NCBI RefSeq assembly: GCF_014699075.1
Contig: NZ_JACXAB010000002.1
Span: forward strand, 407,486-471,485
DNA length: 64,000 nucleotides
Source of the DNA: Microvirga sp.
GTDB lineage: Bacteria; Pseudomonadota; Alphaproteobacteria; Rhizobiales; Beijerinckiaceae
Direction of reading: 5' to 3'
Shown here one piece after another: positions 1 to 8,086 of this stretch; within the stretch, counting starts at the first letter, position 1; each line of letters begins with the position of its first letter. A program made the position numbers and the translations under genes. Below the pieces are notes generated by a model. That model saw only the letters and a list, made by a program, of their open reading frames with translations, was not told where the DNA came from and did no database searches.

Positions 1-429
1 CTCGTCTATGTACGGCGCCAGATGCCTGACACCGACCGAGGTGAGGAACTTTCGCACCGGATCGAACCCCTTCCGGTCAATCGACAGGGCGACGACCTCG
101 ACATCCTTTCGGTCGAACTGGGCCTGGAGGCGATCAAGGGCGGGCATCTCCTCGCGGCAGGGGGAACACCAGGTCGCCCAGATGTTTAGAACGACGATCC
201 TGCCGCGCAGATCGGCGAGGGAAACTTGCCGCCCGCCCTCGTCCTCGAAGGAAAGCTCCGGGATGGGGCGCGGCGTCTCGTGCACGATCAGACGCGCCGG
301 CGCCTCTGCGGCTCCGGCGGCCGAAAGCCCAAGGGCAAGGCCGAGGGCGACGGTGAGGACCCTGACCCAAGGGGTGCCCCCCGACTTCGCGAGCGGACGT
401 CGGGAGGATCGTTTGACGCGGGCGGGCAT
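1..429 (-). CDS. TlpA-like periplasmic thioredoxin, 3' end outside window
   Basis: The protein reads inward from an ATG at 427-429 and runs off the left edge, so only about 143 residues are visible. A basic N-terminus is followed by a hydrophobic signal/anchor (about residues 23-41), then a thioredoxin fold with the redox motif WCSPC at residues 87-91 inside LNIWATWCSPC, typical of the TlpA/ResA family. Such proteins reduce disulfides in the periplasm, often the copper ligands of SCO1 and cytochrome oxidase. It is the last visible gene of a minus-strand run with dsbB, SCO1 and PCu(A)C, which supports a role in copper-site or cytochrome maturation. The partner is inferred from context, not shown. 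Confidence 0.85.
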   Translation of the reverse strand, partial: MPARVKRSSRRPLAKSGGTPWVRVLTVALGLALGLSAAGAAEAPARLIVHETPRPIPELSFEDEGGRQVSLADLRGRIVVLNIWATWCSPCREEMPALDRLQAQFDRKDVEVVALSIDRKGFDPVRKFLTSVGVRHLAPYIDE

Positions 430-544
430 GAGATCAGCGGGTGGCCAGGGTTTCAACGCAGCCTCCGAGAACGACCACAGTTCAGGCCGCCGGGGATCCG
501 ACCTTTGGCCGGATCCCATTCGGACCTAAGACCAATCGAGGCGA

Positions 545-1207
545 TCATGACCCCTTCCGCACTTGGTCGACCTCGCGTTGCACCAAGTCGCGGAGCTGCT
601 GCGGCCCGAAATTGGTCAGCGGCTTGCCGTTGACGAAGAAGGTCGGCGTCTGCCGCACGTCGTTGGCCTTCACGTCGGCAATCTCCGTCTCCAGCATACG
701 ACCCATGAGGGGTGTGGATGCCAACTTCTTGCCCTGCTGCACATCGAGGCCCGCGGCCGCGGCGAAGCGCCAAGCCTTGTCCAGATCCGGCGCGCCATGG
801 GCGGCCCATTCCGGCTGGTTCGCCAGCAGGGTTTCGAGAACCGGCTCAAACTTATTCTGTCCGCGAGCCGCCTCAAGGATGAAGACCGCGGTGTCGGCCC
901 CTTCATGGAAGGGCGTGTACCGCAGGACTAGGCGCACGTCCTTCGGGAAGTCCGCTAGGATCTGCTTGACGATGGGGTAGAAGGCCCGGCAGGCCTCGCA
1001 CATCGGATCGAAGAACTCGACGATGGTAACCGGAGCCTCCGGTGGGCCGATGACCGGCGAGTGCGGCCGGATCAGGGTGCCGTTGGCGACGGTGGCCGCG
1101 GAAGCAGGCTCGGCACCCTTGCCGGAGCGGTCATACAGGAAGGCGCCACCGGCGAAGGCGGCGACCACGATCAGGGCGGTCAGGATGACGAGGAGGCGCT
1201 TAGACAT
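545..1207 (-). CDS. DsbA-family thiol:disulfide oxidoreductase
   Basis: This 220-residue protein has an N-terminal membrane anchor or signal (residues 5-24) and a DsbA-type thioredoxin domain beginning at APVTIVEFFDPMCEAC. The active-site pair is C70-x-x-C73, and a cis-Pro loop is seen in the TPTFFVNG stretch near the C-terminus. It belongs to the thioredoxin_4 / DsbA-like group that oxidises or isomerises cysteines of exported proteins. Its start lies 8 bp inside the end of the upstream dsbB gene, so the two are probably translationally coupled. With DsbB it forms a self-contained disulfide-forming pair. Identification is firm; oxidase versus isomerase activity cannot be settled from sequence. 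Confidence 0.9.
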   Translation of the reverse strand: MSKRLLVILTALIVVAAFAGGAFLYDRSGKGAEPASAATVANGTLIRPHSPVIGPPEAPVTIVEFFDPMCEACRAFYPIVKQILADFPKDVRLVLRYTPFHEGADTAVFILEAARGQNKFEPVLETLLANQPEWAAHGAPDLDKAWRFAAAAGLDVQQGKKLASTPLMGRMLETEIADVKANDVRQTPTFFVNGKPLTNFGPQQLRDLVQREVDQVRKGS

Positions 1208-1676
1208 TGGAGACCTTTCGGCGGATGGGGGCGAGAAGAACGGCGATGGCGGTGAAGGCTGCGAGCGACAGGTAGGGGAGCGGCAGGCCCAGAACGGTCA
1301 TGTCGGCGCTGGAGCAGGACGGACCCTGTCCGCAGGGCTTGATCGCCTCGGGGATGATCCCGGCGTACAGCAGCGAGTGGAAGGCGGCGACGAGCCACCC
1401 GAGCCCTGCGATGGGCAAGGCGTAGCGCCAGACGCCGGTATCCTCGCGGAAGGTTGCCACGGCCAGGATGACGGCGAGCGGGAACATGAAAACCCGCTGG
1501 TGCCAGCACAGGTGGCACGGGGTCTGCCCCATGACCTCCCCGATGAACAGGGCCCCGAAGGTTGCCGCAAGCGCGATGATCCAGGCGGCGAACAGGTACG
1601 CCCACGTGTGACGGCCCGAGGTTGTGAGCAGCCCATCGGGCATGGTCACGTGACGAGTGGTGGCGGTTTGGCTCAT
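1200..1676 (-). CDS. dsbB: Disulfide bond formation protein B
   Basis: This is a 158-residue inner-membrane protein with four hydrophobic segments. The first periplasmic cysteine pair is C54-x-x-C57 (CHLC) and the second is C114/C120, the two pairs needed for electron transfer from DsbA to quinone. Length and layout match the DsbB family. It ends 8 bp within the DsbA-like gene and begins 3 bp after the SCO1 gene, so it sits in the middle of a tight operon. The likely job is to reoxidise the neighbouring DsbA-like protein, which is inferred from the overlap. Confidence 0.9.
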   Translation of the reverse strand: MSQTATTRHVTMPDGLLTTSGRHTWAYLFAAWIIALAATFGALFIGEVMGQTPCHLCWHQRVFMFPLAVILAVATFREDTGVWRYALPIAGLGWLVAAFHSLLYAGIIPEAIKPCGQGPSCSSADMTVLGLPLPYLSLAAFTAIAVLLAPIRRKVSNV

Positions 1677-1679
1677 GTC

Positions 1680-2312
1680 CTATCCTCGGATCGCCCGTTT
1701 GAGTTTCGCGAGCGCCGTTGCCTTGTCCTCGTGGTAGTCGATCAGGCTGACGAACCCGCCCTGTGCATCGGTCACGATCACCGACGCGGAGTGTTCCATC
1801 GTGTAGTTGCCGCCCTCGGTCGACACCTTGCGGTAGGCGACGCGGAAGGTCTTCGCCGCCGCCGTCACTTCCTCCGGCGTGCCGGTGAGCGCGATGATCC
1901 GGGGATCGAAGCTTTCCATGTAGGTCTTCAGCAACTCGGGGGTGTCCCGCTCGGGGTCGACCGTCACGAAGACGACGTTGAGGCGGTCGGCGTCGGGGCC
2001 GAGGCTCTTGAGGTGCTGGCTCATTTCGAAAAGCGTCGTCGGACACACCTCCGGGCAGTGGGTGAAGCCGAAGAAATACACCGTCGGCTTGCCCTTGAAG
2101 GTGTCCTGCGTGACCCGCTCACCCCGATGGTTCACCAGCGAGAACGGACCACCGACGTCCGGAACTCCGGTCGTCGTGATGACGGGTTGGGCGAACCGAG
2201 AGCCGGACGTCTCCCCGCGGTACCAGTGCCAAGCGAAGAAACCGATCTGGAGCAGCAGGACGGCGATGAGCGCAAATGCGACCCAGCGAATGATCTTGAG
2301 AGTGGATGACAT
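1680..2312 (-). CDS. SCO1/SenC family copper chaperone
   Basis: The 210-residue protein has one N-terminal membrane anchor (about residues 8-29) and a SCO thioredoxin-fold domain. The copper ligands are visible: C86-PEV-C90 and H174 in the MEHS motif. SCO proteins deliver copper to the CuA centre of cytochrome c oxidase or act as a redox switch for it. It lies 9 bp downstream of the PCu(A)C gene, the usual SCO partner that supplies Cu(I) in the periplasm, and 3 bp upstream of dsbB. All metal-binding residues are intact, so it is probably functional. Confidence 0.93.
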   Translation of the reverse strand: MSSTLKIIRWVAFALIAVLLLQIGFFAWHWYRGETSGSRFAQPVITTTGVPDVGGPFSLVNHRGERVTQDTFKGKPTVYFFGFTHCPEVCPTTLFEMSQHLKSLGPDADRLNVVFVTVDPERDTPELLKTYMESFDPRIIALTGTPEEVTAAAKTFRVAYRKVSTEGGNYTMEHSASVIVTDAQGGFVSLIDYHEDKATALAKLKRAIRG

Positions 2313-2321
2313 TGCACCGCC

Positions 2322-2825
2322 TTAGTGGCCCTGGTGAACGTTGGCAGCCGCCGGGGCGGCCTGTGCCCCGATGCCGCCGACCCTGTATTCGATCTTGAGC
2401 ACGCCCGCCTTCTCGAAGATAAGCATGCCCTTCACCGTGTCGCCCGGGTTCAGTCCCTGCCGCAGATTGACGAGCATGGCATGCAGCGCGCCCGGCTTCA
2501 GCTCCACCGTCTGACCCGGGCCGATCTCCAGGCCTCCGGTGACGGGCTCCATGCGGGCGACGCCCTCGACAACCGTGGAGCGGTGCACCTCGAAGCGTTC
2601 CGCGACCACGGTGGAGCCGCCGACCAGACGGTCGGGCTCCGAACCCGTATTCATGATCCGCATGTAGCCGCTGCCCACCTTGGCGCCGCCCGGCGTGGCG
2701 CGGGACCAGGGCGCCTCCACCACGATGCCGCCGGCGCGGTAGGTTTCAGGAGCCTGGGCCATCGCAGCCGGCATGCCGCCGATGGCCAGGGTCGATAGAA
2801 GAGCAACGAGAGATCGCTTCGTCAT
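2322..2825 (-). CDS. PCu(A)C-type periplasmic copper chaperone
   Basis: I start this 167-residue protein at the ATG at 2823-2825 because it gives a good signal peptide ending near AMA-QAPE; the in-frame extension upstream has no protein character. The PCu(A)C domain (formerly DUF461) follows, with the Met/His copper site: a His in EVHRS, a Met 11 residues later in ARMEPV, and the HAM motif in GALHAMLV. The tail ends in His (HQGH), which may add a metal site. The family passes Cu(I) to SCO1/CuA, and the SCO1 gene is next in the operon. Confidence 0.9.
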   Translation of the reverse strand: MTKRSLVALLSTLAIGGMPAAMAQAPETYRAGGIVVEAPWSRATPGGAKVGSGYMRIMNTGSEPDRLVGGSTVVAERFEVHRSTVVEGVARMEPVTGGLEIGPGQTVELKPGALHAMLVNLRQGLNPGDTVKGMLIFEKAGVLKIEYRVGGIGAQAAPAAANVHQGH

Positions 2826-3042
2826 TTTGGTGTCTTTCGCCCCTCGACGGGGTGCATCATCACATCTGTGCTTAGGTGTCAGGGCCGTCCTGGAATTGCG
2901 CGGAGGAGCGCCGCCGAGAGGGCAGGCCCAGAGACATGGCTTTATCGGACTATCCCACCGGTTGACGGCGGCCGTGACCCAACGGGTCGGCCTCGGCGTG
3001 GCGAGGGCCACGCGGCTTCCGGCGCTTGCGCCGGCAAGATCA

Positions 3043-3426
3043 TTAGACTTGCGGGGGCCGAGCAGGTGGAGCCTGGGCCAGAGTCTCCGGTGTGGCGTCA
3101 TCCCCGGGCACCAGTGCCTGTGCGGGGCTGAACCAGCGCACCACCGCACTGGCGGTCGAAACGTCCTGGAGAACTTTCGCATGGCACAAGGCCGCAAGCG
3201 GGCAGGCCTTGGGGCCGTCGGGTTTGGATGACCTGGCGGGCGCGCAGCACTGCACCTCGGCCATCGCCATGTCATAGGTTGTGGAGACCCGAGCCATTCC
3301 GGTGTCAGACGCCGTCATGGGCACCACCAGCCCTCCGGCCACCGCGGGAACGGTGAACGGGGCAAGCACGAGCCCAAGGATCGCAAGGATCGAGAGCAGA
3401 CGTGTGATGGCAAGCCACGGCTTCAT
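3043..3426 (-). CDS. Small exported Cys-rich protein of unknown function
   Basis: A 127-residue protein with a clear signal peptide (hydrophobic residues 8-30, ending near AVAGG). The mature part has a CC pair followed by two more cysteines in about 25 residues (VQCCAP ... ACPLAALC-H) and several methionines, which would suit metal binding. I recognise no family with certainty; it resembles the small DUF2946-like exported proteins found near copper genes. It is the first gene of the copper/thiol run but is separated from PCu(A)C by 217 bp that look non-coding and contain a GC-rich hairpin near 3017-3034, so it may have its own transcript. Confidence 0.55.
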   Translation of the reverse strand: MKPWLAITRLLSILAILGLVLAPFTVPAVAGGLVVPMTASDTGMARVSTTYDMAMAEVQCCAPARSSKPDGPKACPLAALCHAKVLQDVSTASAVVRWFSPAQALVPGDDATPETLAQAPPARPPQV

Positions 3427-3641
3427 GCCGGGAACCTCTCACATGCCCCCTGAAATGTGAAGCGCGGCACAATCAATAGCTTGTGTCCGCTGGAGAGGTA
3501 AAGCGACGCATTCCAACCGGGAGGTTGGCAGCCCTGTCTGCCATGCTCCATTTTTACGGGGAAAACGACACCGGAAATGAATGGTGGGTCATGCGCCTGC
3601 CATGATGCTCAGGCGCCATGTCGGCAACATTCGGAGGGGCC

Positions 3642-4157
3642 ATGCGACCAGTCCTTGCCTTTTTCATAGCAACGTTCGCCCTTGCCTCCCAAGCGACAGC
3701 CAATCCGTTTGACGCCCCGCCGCCGATGTATGCAGAAGCGGTCAATCCGGCCCTCCGACAGGTCGGCACTGATCTTCGCGTCCGGCAAACCTCCTGTATG
3801 GTCAGCAGTCACTGCCGTTACGCCGCGCGTCAGGTCGGCATCGAAGTGGTCGGCCCGCCGGATCGTCCCGTCACCGAGCGGATCATGATCGCGGCCACGT
3901 TCCGCCAAGGAGACGATGCGGCGGCGACGAAGCTTATCGATGATACGCTGACCGTGCTCGGTGCGACCATGGTGGTCTACGATCCAGGGATGGCCGAGGA
4001 CCGGCGCGGCGAGTTCTTGCTTGAACTGGGTGATGCCGCGCTGAGCGTGGGTGAGGCGCACCGGGACAGCGCAGACGTCCATTACGCCCTGTCATTCGAC
4101 GATGTCAGCGGGCGCCTGGAGATCACTGCTGCGACATTACGCGCAGGACATGGTTAA
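3642..4157 (+). CDS. Secreted protein of unknown function
   Basis: The ATG at 3642 is preferred over one 24 bp upstream because a strong GGAGGGG ribosome binding site precedes it and it gives a clean signal peptide (MRPVLAFFIATFALA...ANPF). The mature protein is about 150 residues with two cysteines close together (TSCMVSSHC). No family is recognised. It is divergent from the copper operon, with about 215 bp between them that must hold both promoters, and precedes the C93 peptidase on the same strand. Confidence 0.6.
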   Translation: MRPVLAFFIATFALASQATANPFDAPPPMYAEAVNPALRQVGTDLRVRQTSCMVSSHCRYAARQVGIEVVGPPDRPVTERIMIAATFRQGDDAAATKLIDDTLTVLGATMVVYDPGMAEDRRGEFLLELGDAALSVGEAHRDSADVHYALSFDDVSGRLEITAATLRAGHG

Positions 4158-4280
4158 CAAAATTTCCGGAACGAAACAGGGTGCGACCTGTTAACTCTCG
4201 TTTAACTTTTGCCTTGAGCGGCTCCCGCCCGTTGTGTCAGGTTTGATGAACAAAACCTTAACGGCAAATCGGTGGGGGCA

Positions 4281-4943
4281 ATGCGGCAACCTCTCTTCGG
4301 GTCTCTGAACACTCGGCCTTCTCTCCGGAACACGCTTCGTCTCGCCGCCTTCGCGATTGGGCTCACCATGATCGGCAGTGGAGCGCAGGCGCAGACCGTT
4401 GCAGGGTTGCCAACGGCCTCCCAGCCAGTTGGGATGATTGGCGCAGCGAAGCCGATCCCGGGTTGGATCCGCTTCTGCGAGCAGAACCCGGTGGAATGCG
4501 CCGTCGATGCCTCCGAGCCTGCCACGATCAATCTCACTCCGAAGGATTGGCAGACCCTCGTCCGGATCAACCAGCAGGTGAACACAGATATCAAGGCGAA
4601 GACGGACAAGGATCACTGGGGCGTTGAGGACCGCTGGGACTTCGCCGAGGACGGCTACGGCGACTGCGAGGACTATCAGCTCGTCAAGCGCAAGCGCTTG
4701 GTCGAGGCGGGCTTCCCCCGCCGGGCGTTGCGGATGACCGTGGTGATCGATGAGGAAGGCGCTGGGCATGCGGTCATGATGGTCCGCACCAATCGGGGCG
4801 ATCTCATCCTCGACAACAAGCGCAATGCCATCCTGTCATGGCACAAGACCGGCTACACCTATATCAAGCGCGAGGGCGATGAGGGCTCCACCTGGGCCTC
4901 GCTCGGCGGCCGGACGTCGCCGACCATGACGGCAAACCAGTAG
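4281..4943 (+). CDS. Transglutaminase-like cysteine peptidase (C93/BTLCP)
   Basis: The 220-residue protein has an N-terminal signal (about residues 17-37, ending AQA) and the bacterial transglutaminase-like cysteine proteinase domain (DUF920). The catalytic triad is visible: C129 in GDCEDY, H163 in GHAVMMV and D178 in LILDN. Family members are periplasmic; the best-studied relatives process large surface adhesins (LapG), and alphaproteobacterial members are mostly uncharacterised. The ATG at 4281 follows a G-rich ribosome binding site and is preferred over an in-frame GTG 9 bp earlier. No obvious adhesin substrate is encoded nearby. Confidence 0.85.
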   Translation: MRQPLFGSLNTRPSLRNTLRLAAFAIGLTMIGSGAQAQTVAGLPTASQPVGMIGAAKPIPGWIRFCEQNPVECAVDASEPATINLTPKDWQTLVRINQQVNTDIKAKTDKDHWGVEDRWDFAEDGYGDCEDYQLVKRKRLVEAGFPRRALRMTVVIDEEGAGHAVMMVRTNRGDLILDNKRNAILSWHKTGYTYIKREGDEGSTWASLGGRTSPTMTANQ

Positions 4944-5066
4944 CGTCAGTCCCGGATCGGGTGAATTCTCGCATCATCCTCGCGAGCTCGCCTCCGTTGC
5001 GGCAGGCTTGGACCCTTGCCCCTGCGGCGGCGTTAACCTGTGTCAGGTTCCGAGCAGGAGATCGCC

Positions 5067-5351
5067 GTGAGCGCCGACATTGTCGAAATCCATTGGAATG
5101 CACGGCCACACCTTGAGCGTCTAGGTGTCAATCTCCGGCGTCGAGGGATTGACGACAGGGGGAAGAGGCTCCTGGATGAGGTCCGCAGGAGCCTTGCAGG
5201 AGTTTTCCCTGGCGCCCCTGTTCTGTTTCGGATTTCCGTGCATACAGGCGCCCCGACGGACGATCTGCGGGTCCTGCGTCAGGGCGTGGAACAGCCCAAT
5301 TGCCTTCAGGAACTCCGTACCGCCATTGAACACGCCGTCGAACATGCATAG
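5067..5351 (+). CDS. Small hypothetical protein
   Basis: I use the GTG at 5067 because AGGAG lies 7 nt upstream; a longer version from 5040 has no such signal. The 94-residue product has an amphipathic alpha/beta look and no signal or membrane segment. Both strands are open over much of this stretch, but the ribosome binding site and protein-like composition favour the plus strand. No family is recognised. Confidence 0.4.
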   Translation: MSADIVEIHWNARPHLERLGVNLRRRGIDDRGKRLLDEVRRSLAGVFPGAPVLFRISVHTGAPTDDLRVLRQGVEQPNCLQELRTAIEHAVEHA

Positions 5352-5393
5352 CGTGAGGCTGCATAGGCCTCTGGTAGATGCACCATCACGATC

Positions 5394-6200
5394 CTAGGGA
5401 TTTCCTTCGCCTTCCCATGCTTCCTCTTCTGTGCGGCGTTTCTCGCCCGAGAGGCAGTCCGCTTGCGCTCCGGTGGGAAGGAACAGGGAAGATCCTCCGC
5501 TTCCGGCGATTTCGCGCAGGATCTTGGCCTTGATCGCTGATGGGAACTGATCGGCATGGCGGAGCGGGATCATGAACGAGCCTGGTCCTCCGATCACGCA
5601 GTCCGCGTAGTACCGATCCAGATCGGCAACGTCCCAGCCACGCACCGTTCCCTCGATCTGGATTGGCAGCCCGTTGATCGTGATACCTTCGGCCACGGCG
5701 CGGTCACGCGCGTACCTGACCTTGCGACCGTCGTTGTTCGGACCATCTCCCGAGATATCGATCACCCGCCGCGCTGGCTCGTCCTTCAGATCGGTGAAGA
5801 GCCTCATTCCGAAGTCGATCACGCCAGAGATCGAGGTCATGCCTGCCGGACGGAGCGGCTTGCGACCAAGCGTGTCCGCAAAGGACCTTGCGGCTTCCGG
5901 CCCATCGACCACAGTCCAGGGAACGAGAACGACCTGCTCGTCTGCCCCGGACCATTCAACGTAAACGACGGCAACGCGACCCAGCGAGCCTTTCACGATG
6001 GCCTTGTGGACCGCTGGAGATCGAAACGCCTCAATGAAGCCTGAGCGCTGGAGCTCCTGCTCGGCCGAGGTCATCGAGGACGACACATCCACGGCAAGTA
6101 CGAGGGCGAGGTCGAGCGTTGCCTCGGCTCCGGCGGCAGCGCCGCTCCAGAGGCAGACCAGGGACAGACCCAAGCACGCGCCGTGATGTCGCCCAGGCAT
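5394..6200 (-). CDS. DUF1194 von Willebrand factor A-like exported protein
   Basis: The 268-residue protein starts with a signal peptide (residues 7-25) after a GGAGG ribosome binding site. A VWA fold follows with the metal-ion-dependent adhesion motif DVSSSM near residue 38, a Thr/Ser position in the MTSISG stretch, and DISGDGPNNDG in the middle. This is the DUF1194 pattern common in alphaproteobacteria. VWA proteins mediate metal-dependent protein contacts; the partner of this family is unknown. It is divergent from the cyclase gene, with about 260 bp between. Confidence 0.85.
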   Translation of the reverse strand: MPGRHHGACLGLSLVCLWSGAAAGAEATLDLALVLAVDVSSSMTSAEQELQRSGFIEAFRSPAVHKAIVKGSLGRVAVVYVEWSGADEQVVLVPWTVVDGPEAARSFADTLGRKPLRPAGMTSISGVIDFGMRLFTDLKDEPARRVIDISGDGPNNDGRKVRYARDRAVAEGITINGLPIQIEGTVRGWDVADLDRYYADCVIGGPGSFMIPLRHADQFPSAIKAKILREIAGSGGSSLFLPTGAQADCLSGEKRRTEEEAWEGEGNP

Positions 6201-6462
6201 GACTGCCTCCCTGTGGGATGCTCCAAAGAGCTGTCATGACATGGACTTGGGGCCAATGAATGTCGGCTGCGGGTTGAACCGGAAATCACCTGCCATTCGG
6301 GAGGGTGCCATGTTCCCGTTTTACGCGGACATTCGGCTCACTGCCGGGGTTTCCCAGTGGGACCTATCAGATCGCCCGACGTTACCTATCCGTCCCCTCT
6401 GGCATTCCGAAGCAGCGTATCGAGCACTTCACCGGTCTTTGACGAGAAAGCGGGGGCAAAGC

Positions 6463-7638
6463 ATGCCCCAGATCCCCCAACGCCTCCCCTGCGTCCTCGA
6501 CCTTGCGCGGTGGCTCGCTGGGCCAGCCCGCACCACACTCGCGCCAGCTGCCATCGTCACAGAATACTGCGAACGGCTGCTGGCCGCAGGCGTACCACTC
6601 TGGCGCGTTCGGGTCGGGCAGCGCCTGGCCAATCCACTCATCGGCGTCTGGGGTGTAAAATGGGTGCGCGGAGCCGGGGCCGAGGCTTACACCGTGCCCC
6701 ACAGGATCCTGGCGACACGCTCATACAGCGGCAGCCCCTTCGAGCAGGTCAACACGACACGAGCCAGCTTCCGCCGCTCCCTTCGGCACCTGGATCCGGC
6801 CCTCGACCATCACGTGCTCTTAGAGGTAGCTTCTGAGGGCGGCACAGACTACCTGGCTATCCCGATCATGTACGGGGATGGCTCTGTTCAGGGCGCCTCC
6901 TTCACGACCTACGGCCTACGGGATTTCAGCCCCGAGGAGGTGTGCCTCATCGAGGAGCTGGGTCCGTTCCTGGCCGCGGCCCTGGAACCTGCCGCGATGC
7001 GGCGCTCCAGTGAGAGTCTTCTGCAAACCTATCTTGGCGAGGGGCCTGCCAAACGCGTTGTGGCAGGGGCCATTCGACGAGGCGATTGCTTTGAGATTGA
7101 AGCAGCCGTGCTGCTGACGGATCTGCGCGGATACACGTCTCTGTCGCAGCAGTTGCCCCCCGATCAGGTGCTGGAGCACCTCGACCGCTATCTGGAGGTG
7201 GTTGTCGGGGCTGTGCGTGCAGAGGGTGGTGACGTGCTGAAGTTCATCGGCGACGGCATCCTGTCGATCTTTTCTGTTGAAGAGAGTGGTCAGGCAGAGG
7301 CCACCCGGCAGGCCTGCCGGGCCTTGGACGCCGCCTTGGCGAGAGCCCATGAGGAGGGTGATCTGCAGTTTGTCGCATGCCTGCATATCGGCCCTGTCAC
7401 CTACGGCAATATCGGCAGCCCCGACCGCCTCGACTTCACCGTGGTTGGGCCGACGGTCAATCTGGTCAGTCGGCTCGAAGCCTTCGCAAAGAGTACAGGC
7501 AACGTGGCGGTGTGCTCGCGGGAGGTCGCCGCACTCCTCCCATCAGCGGCGACGCATGCTCTGGGCACGTTTGCTCTGAAGGGTGTTCCAGACGAGCAGA
7601 TGATTTTCTCGCTACACGGATCCGGCGAACACCCGTAG
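6463..7638 (+). CDS. Class III adenylate/guanylate cyclase
   Basis: From the ATG at 6463 (G-rich ribosome binding site just upstream) the protein has 391 residues; the frame is open 264 bp further upstream, so a longer form is possible. The N-terminal 190 residues resemble the sensor half found with these cyclases. The C-terminal half is a class III catalytic domain with the two metal-binding aspartates in LLTDLRGYT (about D218) and FIGDGILSIF (about D263), and the VGPTVNLVSRLE region. It should make cAMP (or cGMP) in the cytoplasm in response to an unknown signal. It has no transmembrane segment. Confidence 0.88.
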   Translation: MPQIPQRLPCVLDLARWLAGPARTTLAPAAIVTEYCERLLAAGVPLWRVRVGQRLANPLIGVWGVKWVRGAGAEAYTVPHRILATRSYSGSPFEQVNTTRASFRRSLRHLDPALDHHVLLEVASEGGTDYLAIPIMYGDGSVQGASFTTYGLRDFSPEEVCLIEELGPFLAAALEPAAMRRSSESLLQTYLGEGPAKRVVAGAIRRGDCFEIEAAVLLTDLRGYTSLSQQLPPDQVLEHLDRYLEVVVGAVRAEGGDVLKFIGDGILSIFSVEESGQAEATRQACRALDAALARAHEEGDLQFVACLHIGPVTYGNIGSPDRLDFTVVGPTVNLVSRLEAFAKSTGNVAVCSREVAALLPSAATHALGTFALKGVPDEQMIFSLHGSGEHP

Positions 7639-7657
7639 CGGAAGGCCAAGAATGCAC

Positions 7658-7688
7658 TTGAACCTCTAGCAGCTTGAGGTGCTAGCCA
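7658..7688 (+). promoter_or_regulatory. MerR-type promoter/operator with 19-bp spacer
   Basis: TTGAAC at 7658-7663 and TAGCCA at 7683-7688 are separated by 19 bp that hold an imperfect dyad (ACCTC ... GAGGT). Geometry and sequence match the MerR-controlled promoter at 13435-13455 (same TTGAAC, 19-bp spacer, TAG at the -10). It would drive plus-strand transcription toward the small membrane protein at 7821. No merR gene is adjacent, so control by the regulator at 13470 is a reasonable guess. Confidence 0.5.
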
Positions 7689-7820
7689 GAGATACCTTCA
7701 ACCTTCGGAATACACGCCATATGGATCTGGCCCTTCGCCCGCCGCTCCTCCCCGCAATCCCTGCCGCCGCACGCCTCAGGTTCCTGTTCCGCACCGCGGG
7801 CCTTTCGGGGAGATGAAGAA

Positions 7821-7991
7821 ATGGATGAGTGGAAACAACGGCGAAACCGGAGGAACCTCGCGCTGGCCCTGACGCTTCTGGGCCTGGTCGTCATCCTCTA
7901 CGCAGTCTCGTTCGTGAAAACCCGTGAGCTTGAGGACCAGCGCCATCGAGACACCTCGCAAGCTCATGCCCCCGCCAAGGCAACGCCATAG
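7821..7991 (+). CDS. CoxF-like small membrane protein
   Basis: A 56-residue protein with a basic head (MDEWKQRRNRRN), one transmembrane helix (LALALTLLGLVVILYAVSFV) and a short charged tail. This basic-head, single-helix pattern is that of the small proteins encoded near cytochrome c oxidase assembly genes in alphaproteobacteria (CoxF-like). The ATG at 7821 follows GGGGAG. It stands alone behind a MerR-like promoter, away from any oxidase subunit gene, so the link to the SCO1/PCu(A)C operon upstream is an inference. A 32-codon open frame at 7720-7818 ends just before it and could be a leader. Confidence 0.6.
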   Translation: MDEWKQRRNRRNLALALTLLGLVVILYAVSFVKTRELEDQRHRDTSQAHAPAKATP

Positions 7992-8086
7992 GCCGAGCAG
8001 AACAGCCGTCGTTCAGAACGACCGAACACTGCCCATTCGATGGCGATCAGCCTTGCATGGCGGACCAACCCTGCAGGGCCCCAGGC

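Noticed and set aside
1023..2309. 428-codon open frame on the plus strand
   Set aside because: It is antisense to dsbA-like, dsbB and SCO1 genes, which have intact motifs; the plus-strand frame has only GC-driven composition.
2826..3275. N-terminal extension of the PCu(A)C gene
   Set aside because: The upstream codons have no protein character, overlap the exported Cys-rich gene and would bury the signal peptide.
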